A DNA stretch of 64,000 nucleotides. It comes from Lucifuga dentata (taxonomy: Eukaryota > Chordata > Actinopteri > Ophidiiformes > Bythitidae). A program made the translations under genes and the position numbers. Positions 50,741 through 61,153 of the stretch are shown piece by piece. Every line of letters starts with the position of its first letter. The first letter of the stretch is position 1. Where the stretch lies: positions 620,001 to 684,000 of the forward strand of contig VXCM01000282.1 of the NCBI GenBank assembly GCA_014773175.1. Reading direction: 5' to 3'. A model generated the notes under the pieces. It had not been told where the DNA came from and made no database searches. It saw only the letters and a list, made by a program, of their open reading frames with translations.

Positions 50741-52424
50741 CAGCAAGCCAGAGAGAAATAATACACAACCTTGTCAAAATTCTATTCTTAAGTAATTAAC
50801 TGATTAATCATTAATATCCTTAACTATAGCACAAAAACCATTCACATCCTGAGGCATTCTGCTGCTGTACTTGACCCATTTTTTGGCTGAGTTTATTAGA
50901 GGAGAAGGAGCCAGACATGCCTATAGTCATAGAGAGGATCTGAGGTTGCCATAGGTCAGACAGGGCAACAGCAGCGTAGCCAGACACATGCATTGCTAGA
51001 TTTGAACCAAATGTACACAGGTACAGGGCTGCTGTTTGTTTGGTATTAGACTTTGGAGGGGATTGTTACACCGCTAATTGAATTGCCCTGTTTTTGACCT
51101 GCACACGAGGAGAAATGGATTATAGAAAGAAGCAGCTAATTTGCTGTGAGCTATGTAATTTGTGGACTGAGAGGTAAAAAGGGAAAAGCAAAAAAATGTT
51201 TTAATGGCTTTTATCGTAAACATTTGGGAAAGGGGAGATTGTCAGAGAGATGTTAGCATACATCTCATTCACCAGTCAGAGGTTTCTGATTGATAAACTG
51301 ATTTATTTGCTTTGGAGTTCTGCTTTTCCTTCTGTTCCTCCACCTTCATTCCTCAGTCTCTCTCCAGCCATTTTCATTCCTCCGTTGCACCGAAAGAAGA
51401 GTAATGGTGCATCACACAAACAAAGGCTTTCCTCTCTGCTTAAGTGCTGTAGATGGGGTGAGAGATGGGAGTGGGTCAACCTGGTTTCCTGAGTTATGGC
51501 TGTGCAGACATTAGCGGTCGCCTTCTCAGAGGCAGAGCAAGACAGTTTGGTCTCCAGAAAGTCTCGAACCAGGAATCAGATTACATCCGTGAAATGGCTG
51601 ACATATCATGATGTCCATTCATTTGGGTGTCGCTGCATTCCACTTCCGTGTAGCAGGAGCATAAATAACAGCTACCATTAACACACCGGCCAATCCAGGA
51701 CCAAATATCTTACAAAAAACTTTTATGAGAAAAGGGACGGAAGTACTAAATAACATTTTTGATAGAAATGAAGTCTTTGGGTATTTGCACTACTTTTGAC
51801 TTTTTTTTATTTTTTTAGTAAGTATTTGCTAAAATTCCTTGCTAAATTTGAAATAGCCTTTACACAGGACTCATATTTTGAGTTTCTGTATGTAGGCATT
51901 GTAAGCATTGCTTGTTGCATTGCATTGCTGGTTGTTTTCTCATTAAGTGGAAGATCAAATACACCAGTTTCTCTTCTGTGAACACAAAAATAAAATGTTT
52001 ACTTTAAGGAACAATTAAAATAAGTGTACAGTTTTAGCGCTTTTATATACGTGGTGGTGTCTGCTTCCAAACTCCCCATCTTTCACAGGAACAGGAAATA
52101 GTGCAGATGGTATGAGTATGTTATGTGTTGCCAAGTTTAAATGCCAACACTAAAAATACCAAGCTGGAATGCAGGACTTGGCTCAGGGACAGTTTGGTGG
52201 CCCAGGCTTTGTCGCCACTCTCTGGGCCTATTTTGACACAAGAGGGCCATCGAAATGAAACCCGAGCTCAGCTCCTTGGTTCAGCTCCGCTTTAATCTTC
52301 TATTTTGTTCTGGGAGAGTTTTCAAGGGATACTTTGCAGGGCCTCCAAGATCAGATGAGAGGGGGATTTTAGGGTGCTATTCCTGGGGTCCTTGGGGAGA
52401 CTTTTCAGAAAGCCCTTGGTCCTG

Positions 52425-52457
52425 TTTTTTTTTTTTTTTCTNTTTTTTTTTTTTTTT
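52425..52457. repeat. Poly-T with gap (N at 52442)
   Basis: CCTG-T(n)-C-T, N, T(n)-CCTG: both flanks contain CCTG next to the T run. Confidence 0.9.
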
Positions 52458-54040
52458 CCTGTCCACCAGCATTGCTTAGTTGTATGGTGGCTATAAATAC
52501 CTGAATAGGTGTCCGAGTCAAGACCACAGGGCAGATCAGCTTGTTCTAACTTCAGATTTCTCCACATCCTGCTCCACCTCTGCTCTGCGCAATGGCTTGT
52601 GTCATAAAAGTGTAATGAGTCCTAGCGTAATGTGATTTGCCAGTTCTGGCACGCTGCAGATGATGCAATACACAGCTATTTGAGTACTGCAGTACTGAGA
52701 AAGTAACTGAGCACATTTATTCAAGTCCTGTACTTTACACGTTTGAGGTATTTGCACTTTATTTACATTTTGTGCTACTTGCTAATTATATTCCATTACA
52801 TTTCAGAGGGAAGTATTCAATGCACTACATTTATTTGATGATTGTATTTACCAGCTACTTTGCAGATTTAATATTTGAAATTCAACATGAGATTACTCAA
52901 AATATTGCTGTCATATGCTGGTATGTAAAGTACTGTTGGTAGGTAAAATGGAAGATATAAGGTTTTACATCCAATTTTCACTCTTGTACTAACGTGCATC
53001 AGGGTTAATGCATCAATACTTTAACACTCTGGACCATTTTTTTGCAACGAGTACTTCTGATAGCAGAGCACAATTTAATGCTAAATACATACTGGACATA
53101 TTTTTAGTGAAGTGGAATTTTGAATGCATGTATCGGTCTGCAGCTCAGGATTTATGCATCTGTTTCTCACACGCTTAGCCATTTATTCTTACTGTCAAAT
53201 AAATGCTGTAAAGAAGTGGGAAGCTTTGAATCATTGTATACAACTTTAACCGTGATTGGCTGCTGATGGCCAGTGAGTGTAAACTTCTCTCAGCTGAGAA
53301 CCTTAATGATCCATATGTTAGCCAAGTTCATTAAACTATAAAGGATATGAATACACACACTGACTTGTTTATCATGTTGTTCACGGTGTAAACACATAAT
53401 TTCTGATAAATGTTAGATATGTCGTGGCCTGAGTTTCATTTCCTGACCATTTGTCATTTTCAGCTAAATCATGAACACGTCACCAATTCTGAATGAGTTA
53501 TACTCTACATATCTGTTCATCCTTCAGTGGCGGTGCCTCCACAACATGAACCCTGAACACCAATCAAAATGTTTCTACAAATGTTTCAAACAGCCGCAGC
53601 TCTTCCCAGCATTGCCATTTTGAATATCACTCAACATCCTCGACATCAGGTTGCAAGTTGATTTGAGATTGTCAAGACGGTGATGGATGGCAAATAAAAC
53701 AGTCTGGCTGATGGATTCCAACTCAAATAACGTTAGGCCCTCATCGTGCAGGCCTCCAGCGTACAGCCCGTACCCTGCTGCTTCTCGTTATGCTTTGCTA
53801 ATCTCTACCTCATATTCTGACCTGGGTTCCTATCGCTCTTCCCCACTGGTATTATTTCATTGTGGATCCTTTGCCAAATCTCATTCTGCAGAGATGTGAA
53901 TGTGGTTCTGGTGAAGCAATCTGTCAGCAGGTCTAGACGAGGGGAAGCCAAATCTAATAGAGTCCTAATTATGTGGAGTGGAGTTTTACAGAAGTCATAG
54001 TGTGACATGTGGGACACCTTCATCATCGAGACAATGCCTC

Positions 54041-54066
54041 AAGCTGTATCAAGCTGTATCAAGCTA
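54041..54066. repeat. (AAGCTGTATC) tandem
   Basis: Two full 10-base units and a partial third. Confidence 0.85.
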
Positions 54067-54162
54067 TCCAAGTTCCTTAAAGCCAAATGTAGGAGGGAGC
54101 TGCATGGATGAACAGAATCAAATGGACTAGAGTTACACAGACACACAGCATATGGCCTGACT

Positions 54163-54465
54163 TTAAAGGACCATACCAGTGATTTGCATATTTGAACTCA
54201 ATAAATACTACCCACATACACGTTAGTAAGCTAACTGCGGCCTCTCCCCACCTGGGATACTGAGGATTATGTAAGTAAGTAAGCAAGCATACACATTACT
54301 GCCAACCATTTTCCAAAACATAAAACGAAATTTAGCTGTGTCTTTTTTAAAATTCCCTAATCTTTCAAAATCAAATGTTCAGGAGATACACGCACCTTAA
54401 AATTCAAACACCAACACTTAAGCACAATTGCAGAAGGCACAGTCATTTTGGTGTCCTACAAAGAC
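54163..54465 (+). mobile_element. TTAA-flanked DNA element, copy C (5' half)
   Basis: It begins TTAAAGGACCATACCAG and follows copy B through CCAAAACATAAAAC, TCTTTCAAAATCAA and GGCACAGTCATTTT. It carries about 70 extra bases near its left end, including GTAAGTAAGTAAGCAAGC. The match fades after about 54465, and no right terminus is present. Confidence 0.6.
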
Positions 54466-55044
54466 ACCAAACAAATTCAAACTCAATGGCACTCTTTACT
54501 GGTCAAATAGAACTAAAACCACATGAACTAAATGACTAGTGTTTTTTTTGTTTTTGGTTTTTTTGGGGTTTTTTAAAAACAAATTACATTATTTGACTGA
54601 TTAGGACATCAGAGACCAGGAGCTAATCAGTGAAATCTGCTGCTGAGGTGTTTGCTGGAAACAAAAATGATAAACTCTGGGGCCTAAAGGTTATTTAAAC
54701 ACCACCAACCACCACTGAAAAGACCACTGGGCTGTTGTCTTTAATTAAATCAAAAGCTCTGCAGGCCTGCTGACCTCAACTTGGTGATGTGCTTTGATAG
54801 CTTTCAGGAGTAATCTTAAATAAGGTTTGATCATTACTTAACATATGAGTCATAAATGCATGGGAAAAAGCGGCCCAAACAGACAGAGAGTAAACACTCA
54901 GATCACTTTTCCAGCTGCCTCTTAATGGTGCCACCTGAGTGCGGTTTGGAATGCGTCTTTTCTAGGGGCTCCTCTGCTGGGAAATGACTTGAAGCCCATC
55001 CCATATGCTGCTGCTGCTGCGTATGTCACACAGGCCTGACTTAC

Positions 55045-55131
55045 CCAGTGCTGGATAACAAAATGGGCTCCATCTGGCTTAAATTATGGCGAACATCACA
55101 AAACCACAGGATGTTAGAGAGATCAAACATG
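55045..55131 (-). CDS. Weak internal exon candidate (29 codons)
   Basis: On the minus strand a TTTAG acceptor is followed by 87 open bases and a consensus donor (CTGG/GTAAGT). The frame reads from MFDLSNILWF to MEPILLSSTG. The length is a multiple of three. It lies 1.1 kb downstream of the putative first exon at 56279, but it starts with one base of a split codon while that exon ends with one base, so the two cannot join directly in frame. A perfect donor is expected once or twice by chance in 64 kb. Listed only because it is close to the first exon. Confidence 0.15.
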
Positions 55132-55660
55132 CTAAATTGTATTATGGTACGACTGATATAGTTTAATATGTGTACATCCACTTGGTCACGTAACAGGAAC
55201 AAAAACAAAAGTGGAATTAGGACTCTCAGTTCTTGCAGAATTCAATGGAAATAAGTAACATTTAATCTGAAACACAATTTATCAACATAAGTTAAAACTG
55301 ATAACTATTAGAGACATTATGCATGGGTTTGATGCATTTATATATGAACATGCTTTCTGACCATGCGGTATTTATGGCTAATACTTAGCTAACCTACTAT
55401 CAATTAAAATTGTTATAAATAAATAAAACAAATGGATAACTAACTATATCACATATTAAATGAACTGAATAAGAGAAACTATTTACTTAATCAAATGGAC
55501 ACATACTAATCTAGTACATGACGCTGCTGCTGTTGCATGAGCCGGTGTTACACTGATCATACAACTAGAGACTGTAAGCTAAAGTGAGGACCAATCACAA
55601 GACACAATACTGCAGGGTGAAAACATAGCCTAAACACCGCTAATAAAGGCATTTTCAACA

Positions 55661-55784
55661 CAGCCATAAGAGCATTGGTGAGCAATGCTGGGTGATAAGG
55701 CATTGCTCAAAGTCACGTTCCAGTTCGTCCCGAAGGTGTTTGATGAGCTGCAGGCCAGTCAAAGTCTTCCACTCCAAACTCAGC
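55661..55784 (-). pseudogene. Tc1/mariner-like transposase remnant
   Basis: The minus strand encodes FGVEDFDWPA and then, one frame over, IKHLRDELERDFEQCL and an AT-biased tail. This resembles the C-terminal catalytic part of Tc1-like transposases, where DWPAQSPDLNP is followed by I-E-H-L-W-D-E-L. About 18 bases between DWPA and IKH are missing and the frame is broken; the catalytic acid of the I-E-H motif reads K. No terminal inverted repeats were found. It is a dead fragment, lying in what could be the first intron of the gene starting at 56408. Confidence 0.6.
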
Positions 55785-55882
55785 AAATCAATTCATTTTG
55801 CAGGAAATGGAATATAACTATCTAACATAACTATGCAGCAACCTCAATAGTATTGATCAGAGAACAAGCATAGTCATTAAAC

Positions 55883-56075
55883 AACTTGTTCTCAAACTTT
55901 CTGAACTACTACCACCTCTGAGCAAACCAAAAATCTAAGTAGCACTTTACCAACAACGCTAAGAAAAATTACAGAAAACCTCATGCATGGTGCTTACATA
56001 CACACCTCTCTGTAGAGCTTTCCAGAGTCATCATATGCCGCCAGTGGTACGCATACCACAGTTTGAGAACCACTT
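55883..56075. mobile_element. hAT-like MITE (~190 bp)
   Basis: The left end reads TTGTTCTCAAACTTTCTG and the right end TACCACAGTTTGAGAACCAC, imperfect inverted repeats of the CAGTGGTTCTCAAACT type shared by hAT-Charlie elements. Inside the right arm is GCCAGTGGTACGCATACCAC, common in such fish copies. The interior has no transposase. An 8-bp target duplication is not recognisable, so the exact ends are uncertain. Confidence 0.55.
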
Positions 56076-56278
56076 AGACTCTGTCTAACAATAAATGGAG
56101 TGTGGACATCATGACTGGCATAACCTGCATACCGGTAAACATTCCTCAAGTAACACTCATACATCACCATTAAGGCAGAAAACATAAACACGCAACTATA
56201 AGCAATATAAACTTACACCTCAAACACGCTCGCACACATTTGCGCTTCCACCTAAACTTAAGAATGAAACAAGCTTAC

Positions 56279-56408
56279 CATTAGCCAGTGGATCCTCGTT
56301 GATAGCTGGCTCGTTTTCCTCCTGTCTTGCTGACAACGATGCAGGAACAAAAATAATCCAAAAGTTCTTTTTCCTTTCTTTCTTCTTCTTCCTGCTACCT
56401 CTCTTCAT
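56279..56408 (-). CDS. Putative first coding exon, unknown basic N-terminus
   Basis: On the minus strand an ATG at 56408 opens 43 codons plus one base, ending at a good splice donor (AATG/GTAAGC at 56278-56273). An in-frame TGA lies about 60 bases before the ATG and no in-frame ATG lies between, so this is the first start in its frame; a short upstream reading frame begins in another frame. The peptide begins MKRGSRKKKKERKKNFWIIF, a strongly basic stretch that could be a nuclear-localisation or RNA/DNA-contact signal. It continues with an acidic part containing RQEENEPAINEDPLAN. CpG dinucleotides are clustered here and just upstream, unlike the rest of the window. Reading past the donor adds only 18 codons of low-complexity sequence. 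The family is not recognised, and the next exon, to the left, was not identified with confidence. Confidence 0.42.
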
Positions 56409-56770
56409 TCTGTCTTCCTTTATTTCAGCGCTGTGTTTACATTTAAAGTTTTTGTGGCGTTTTTTTGCAGTTCATGCATTGCCTTTTACCTGCAGACACC
56501 TGTTTGAAACTCGCGTCCTATATGGGAGGAGCGTTTGATTTGTTTCACTCAGCACGCTCGCCTGGTGGTGCTTAAATAAATTCAGGTAGTTGCAACCTTT
56601 GGTACTGAGGTACAAATACTCTAACCCGAACCTTAACGATAACACGACACCACGTGATTTAAATTCCCTTAATTGTATTTTACTGTGGCATAAAAACTGC
56701 TGACAGGGCCGAATCGACCCCGTGAGCCCTCAAGCATGGCGTGACCATGACGTCCTCCCTATGATATTCC
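56409..56770 (-). promoter_or_regulatory. CpG-clustered putative promoter and 5' UTR
   Basis: This stretch upstream of the putative first exon has many CpGs (for example ACTCGCGTCC, GCACGCTCGCC, AACGATAACACGACACCACG, GCCGAATCGACCCCG), whereas CpG is rare elsewhere in the window. It includes a CACGTG E-box near 56655 and a CArG-like CCTATATGGG near 56518. No single transcription start can be chosen. In fish, promoter CpG clusters are often weak and unmethylated, which fits. It could instead be a GC-rich repeat edge. Confidence 0.35.
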
Positions 56771-56851
56771 CCAACAGGTAGTAGGTGTTGTGGATTAGCT
56801 TTCAACGCGTTATGCTAATACTACTATTAATAATACCACAATACCTCCTAA

Positions 56852-56856
56852 GAAAT

Positions 56857-56895
<39 letters not shown>

Positions 56896-57030
56896 AATAA
56901 TAATAATAATAATAATATCATTAGAAGAATCTGGGACAAAAAGAATTTTGACTCTGCAAAGTNAATAATAATAATAATAATAATATCATTAGAAGAATCT
57001 GGGACAAAAAGAATTTTGACTCTGCAAAGT
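56852..57030. repeat. (AAC)n(AAT)n with 67-bp duplication around N at 56963
   Basis: (CAA)n then (TAA)n lead into ATCATTAGAAGAATCTGGGA and on to TGCAAAGT (56896-56962). After one N the same 67 bases recur exactly at 56964-57030. Confidence 0.92.
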
Positions 57031-57039
57031 TATGTCTCC

Positions 57040-58470
57040 TAAATTTTGAATGTACAAAGTACAGTTCCAAAGTTACAGGGCAAAATGTATTAGCCAATCA
57101 GCTGCCAGCACTGGTTCTGCATCTCCTGTCTCTGCTGTCTGCCTGGTCCACTTGTGTGTATGGGATCTGTTTTGAGTTCAGTGTTTACCTGTTAATCTCT
57201 GAGCATTCTTGCCTATAAATGGATTTGGCCAATATTCAAAATGGCAGAAAGGGGTGTGGCCTTCCCCACTTGGGAATACTGTTTGGGAATACTGGTATTC
57301 CCACTTGGGAATACTCCTTGGGAATGCCACTTGGGAATAATGTATGGATCTATATGGACGGATGGATGTGTGTAGTCCCAAGGAATCCAGTAAAAATGGA
57401 ATTTTGACTGTATGACGTCTGGTTCCAAAGTTATAGGGCAACACGTTAAATGGTTGTTATAGTGCCATTATCAGGTTGAGCAGTGGTAATTTGTGTTTTG
57501 GCAGTAGTAGACTGTTCATCCCTCACAAATGGCTGTAACTCCACAACTGTAGGTCTAATCTCAGAAAGTGAAATACCGTAGGAGAGAGCAGACTTGAGCG
57601 AACAAGTACATATAAATGTGTTTCAAACCTCCAAAACTGATGGAGGATTGACAGTTTAAAAAAGCTGAGAATTGAGATTTTCAGAAATTTTTCTGGAGAG
57701 TTTAACATGGGAGTCTAGGGGCTGAGAATCAATGTTGTCCATGCTTAGAGGCTTCTCCATCAGAACTGATTCGTTTTTATGTGTAAATGTTGACATTTTC
57801 AGAGAAAGGAGACGTGTAGCTGTGTTTTGATGTTAAAATTATTGGTTTTGTGCAAAACTGTGGAAGATATGAGGAACTGAAAATGTTTTTTGGTGGAAAA
57901 AAAATCCAGCAGAAGTTAGAGAGGGGGTAGGGTTACAAGGGGAGAGAGGAGGTCTGAGCCAATCAGCTGTTGACCCACTAGTGTGTATTGTGGGCTCTCA
58001 GCCAATCAGCTGTGAGCAATGTGTGTGTATGGGGCCTGCTTTTTCAGGATTTTTTGCAAAATCTGTAGCTGGATGGGTATGAAAGAGGTGCAGCACAACT
58101 CTGGGTGTCTTGACACACGTGATGTTTTTCACGTGGGGCTGGAGCTCAACTGTTTGGGAGCTATTAAGGTTTGAAGTGGCTCCTCATTCAATGCGGGTGG
58201 GCAATATCACCCACTTTTGGGTGATTTGTGTGAAATCCATTGGGCAAATCACTTATAAAAGTCATAGCACACCATTCGAGATATGGCCGCACGTGTGATG
58301 TGATTTTAGGATTTGTGGCTCAAAAGCTGCAGGACTAGTTATGTGACAATGTGGAAGAATAATAAAGTAGAAGAAATGGGGTTTTGGCCAATTACAGGGC
58401 TCGATTTTTTCTGCCTAGAGTACTATCTGCGCCCCGCTGCTTTGCAGCAAGCACTGATAATAAATAAGCT
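57040..58470 (+). repeat. Internally repetitive block of unknown family
   Basis: The phrase GTTCCAAAGTTACAGGGCAA (57063) recurs as GTTCCAAAGTTATAGGGCAA (57422). AGCCAATCAGCTG occurs at 57092, 57957 and 58000, each followed within about 40 bases by TGTGTGTATGGG-like sequence (TGTGTATTGTGGG in the middle copy). The block ends near the hairpin GCTGCTTTGCAGC (58437-58449) and an AT tract. No long coding frame. It looks like an old composite mobile element or an expanded local repeat. Confidence 0.45.
57264..57342 (+). repeat. TTGGGAATA minisatellite
   Basis: Five irregular units with the core TTGGGAATAC, three of them preceded by CCAC or CCACT. The middle contains the near-palindrome GGGAATACTGGTATTCCC. 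Confidence 0.7.
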
Positions 58471-58543
58471 AAATAAATATTGCTAATAAATATTTAAATA
58501 TAGCTAAATATAGCTAAATAAATATAAGTTAATAAATATTGCT
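58458..58543. repeat. AT-rich tandem tract (GCTAAATAAATAT)
   Basis: Degenerate units GCTAAATAAATATT, GCTAATAAATATTT, AGCTAAATATAGCTAAATAA, and TTAATAAATATTGC. Confidence 0.8.
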
Positions 58544-58560
58544 TTGTCATAAGAAAAAAC

Positions 58561-58582
58561 TTTTTTTTTTTTTTTTTTTTTT
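58561..58582. repeat. Poly-T run (22)
   Basis: Lies just right of the AT-rich tandem tract at 58458-58543. Confidence 0.9.
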
Positions 58583-60736
58583 GTCCAGACCCTTATTCAA
58601 ATTGCAATTTTTGTTATTCTATCATGAGATAATATACCTAATTTTTAAAAAAATGTTTTTTAATTCAGACCGGTGTATGAAGAACTTGACAAATACATAT
58701 TTTATAAGTTTTTGTTCTATGGTACAAATGAGAAACTGGAATCCACAATTTAATTTGTTCTACGATTCTCGCTGCAACCTTTCAACTTGCCCTTAACTTA
58801 CCTGAATGAACACTAGCTGTTTTCTTATCTTGTGTTTCTTCAAATAAACAGTGGCACCAGGGAGGGAGAGAGGAGAAAGTGGCAACATCCTTTTTTGGAC
58901 TAGAACCAATATGTTTTGGGAAGTGAGGTCTCCATTTCAAAATATACAAAACTGCTACACTTAGCACGTTTAAATCAGATCTTGGCAGGATTATGCTGTG
59001 TGTGTTATGGCACTGTATAATTGCACTATTAGGAAGAATTTTAAGTGCATAATTGACATGGATTACATGCCAGCAGAGGAGAGAGCCAGCCATGAGGAGA
59101 CAGGCCCCAATCTCGTGAACCCTGAAGGTTAAGAAACAAATCAGCTGCAGCACTATAGGAAATAACAACGTCAGGCAGCCATACGTCACCAGTCCTCTTT
59201 CTAATCTGGGCAAAGTGGTCTTTGTTGTACAAAGTGCCCTAGTCCTTCAGTTACAAAACCTCAGCGGTACACACTAACAAACACTCCATCACATTCTCTC
59301 TGACCTTCATCTTTCAGGTCACAGCAAAGCACAGAGGTATTGAAATAAACACAGTGACTTATCAACCTGTCATGATATTTGTCTATAAACAGCAAGAAGA
59401 GGAAAGGCAGGGTTTCCCTCTTATGTCAGATGTGTGTAGGTGATGAGATAGTTCGGGTAAAGAGGTGGTAGGAAATCCCACCCAGTTGGTTTGCAAGGTC
59501 ACTTTCTCAGGGTGAGATAAAGGTGAGCGTGTATGAAATGAACAAGAAATAAATTAAAGTTTCTACATATTTTATACAAAGTAATCCAACAAAAATATCA
59601 AAAATTCCCCCGTTGATACATTAATGTATTATAGCTCTAGTACATTTATGAAAGTCCATTTCATTTAGGCATACTAGTGAGCCAGCATCCACAAAACCAG
59701 GGCCCTGGCAATGATACACCGAAACATCATTAATGTTATTGTTTAAATCTATGTTCCACAAGTCAAAATGACTGAAGTGAGAAACCTCTATTTGCATCCT
59801 TGCTCCATGGGCAAAATAATATTAGATTTAAAAACAAGACAAGAGTTTCTTCCTCAAAAAAAGGAGGATTGCTTTTAGATGTTTGGAGATCAAAGATCCA
59901 TCAGCTTACACCCTTCAAGAAGCATTTCATCAATTGGATAATGAATTTGTTCAGCAAACAGAAGCAACTGGCTGCCTTTCTGAAAGTGCCATTCATTCTG
60001 AGAAGGACTTTTATTGCCTTTATGATACTAGAATGTTGACTGATTCATGTTTTGACTAGTCTGCAATACTCATTATTTTAACTTTAAGTTCTCCAAGTGA
60101 TCTAAATGGACATCAAGCATCTACATAAGCAGCACTTTATTTAGATAATTGAAATTATAACCATCTAATCTATTAAAAAAAATAGTGCATATTCCACAAT
60201 ACCACTTTAAAAGTACAGTGTTTAGAATGACTGTCAGCAGAATGAGACAAGATGTATGTTGGACTAATAAATAATCCTCAAGCATCTACAAAGAATTATC
60301 ATCCATCATGTAAGACTTGTGACTATTGTGGATACAAGCTAAAACTAACATTAGGGAAGGTTTTATCATCATGCTAAATGATTAGCCAGATGCCCAGGTG
60401 GGCCATAGGATAACACAGAGCAATACACCAGACCTGCCAGTAGATAAACCTGTAATGATGTTGCTTACTTGTTCTATTCAGTCCTCAGCAGATGTTCATT
60501 TGTCATGGGGCCTTCACAATCATTAGAAAAGTTCATTGATCATGAGGGTGCTTCATCACAATGAGGAGTAGCATTTTGTCTCCATTATAATTGGAGTGCA
60601 TTCAGGAGAGATGGGACATCAACATTTGTGAGGTATTTGTAGGAGTAAATAATTCTGCTCCAATGAATACATGGACATAATGTTTCTTCAATGGAAATTA
60701 CAGCTATTTTTCCTACTATATTCTTCTCTGTCCAAA

Positions 60737-60742
60737 TTTATT
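60737..60742 (-). terminator. Candidate poly(A) signal AATAAA
   Basis: TTTATT on the plus strand reads AATAAA on the minus strand, about 410 bases after the stop codon of the terminal exon at 61154. The spacing suits a short 3' UTR. The hexamer is common in AT-rich DNA, so support rests only on position. Confidence 0.25.
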
Positions 60743-61153
60743 TCATTCTTTCCTTCAAATTGTAAAATGTTTCAGCGGATATGAGAGTTTTGTTTTCTTG
60801 CTATGGCCTGATGATGGTCAGAATGAGTCAGTGAGTTATACACATCATATCCAGTAAAATGTGACTTATGGTTAATTCCTGTCAGTGTTGATTCACAGCA
60901 TAATACTTATTGTGGGATTAAAAGTCAAACCTGATGTAATGGCCACCAGCACATAATACAATCTACACAGCTTCCTCCTCCTGGCTCAAGCCAAAAGGGA
61001 ACTGGTCCAGTCTTTTCATCACTCAGCACCGGGTTTGTTTGCACTGCCTTTGTATCCAGGTGTTTTATCCATCTAGAGTGGATGCTGACTAAGAATATCC
61101 ATGCCCCTTTAGTTGAGGGGCTCTGGGGCCCTCCTCCCTCCCTGAAGCATCCC

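Larger units (their letters stand above)
46096..54162. other. No supported gene
   Basis: Plain AT-rich DNA with the palindrome at 47860 and two gap-containing homopolymers. Plus-strand frames of 119-122 codons at 48347 and 48952 show no family signature. Confidence 0.55.
58544..61153. other. Possible 3' UTR at right, otherwise no supported gene
   Basis: About 60740-61153 would be the 3' UTR of the minus-strand terminal exon. Two overlapping minus frames at 58782-59232 (143 and 63 codons) are open together, which argues for chance. Confidence 0.5.

Noticed and set aside
58782..59213. 143-codon minus-strand frame
   Set aside because: A second frame on the same strand is open over the same bases, no domain or good splice sites were found, and it lies downstream of the stop of the better exon candidate.
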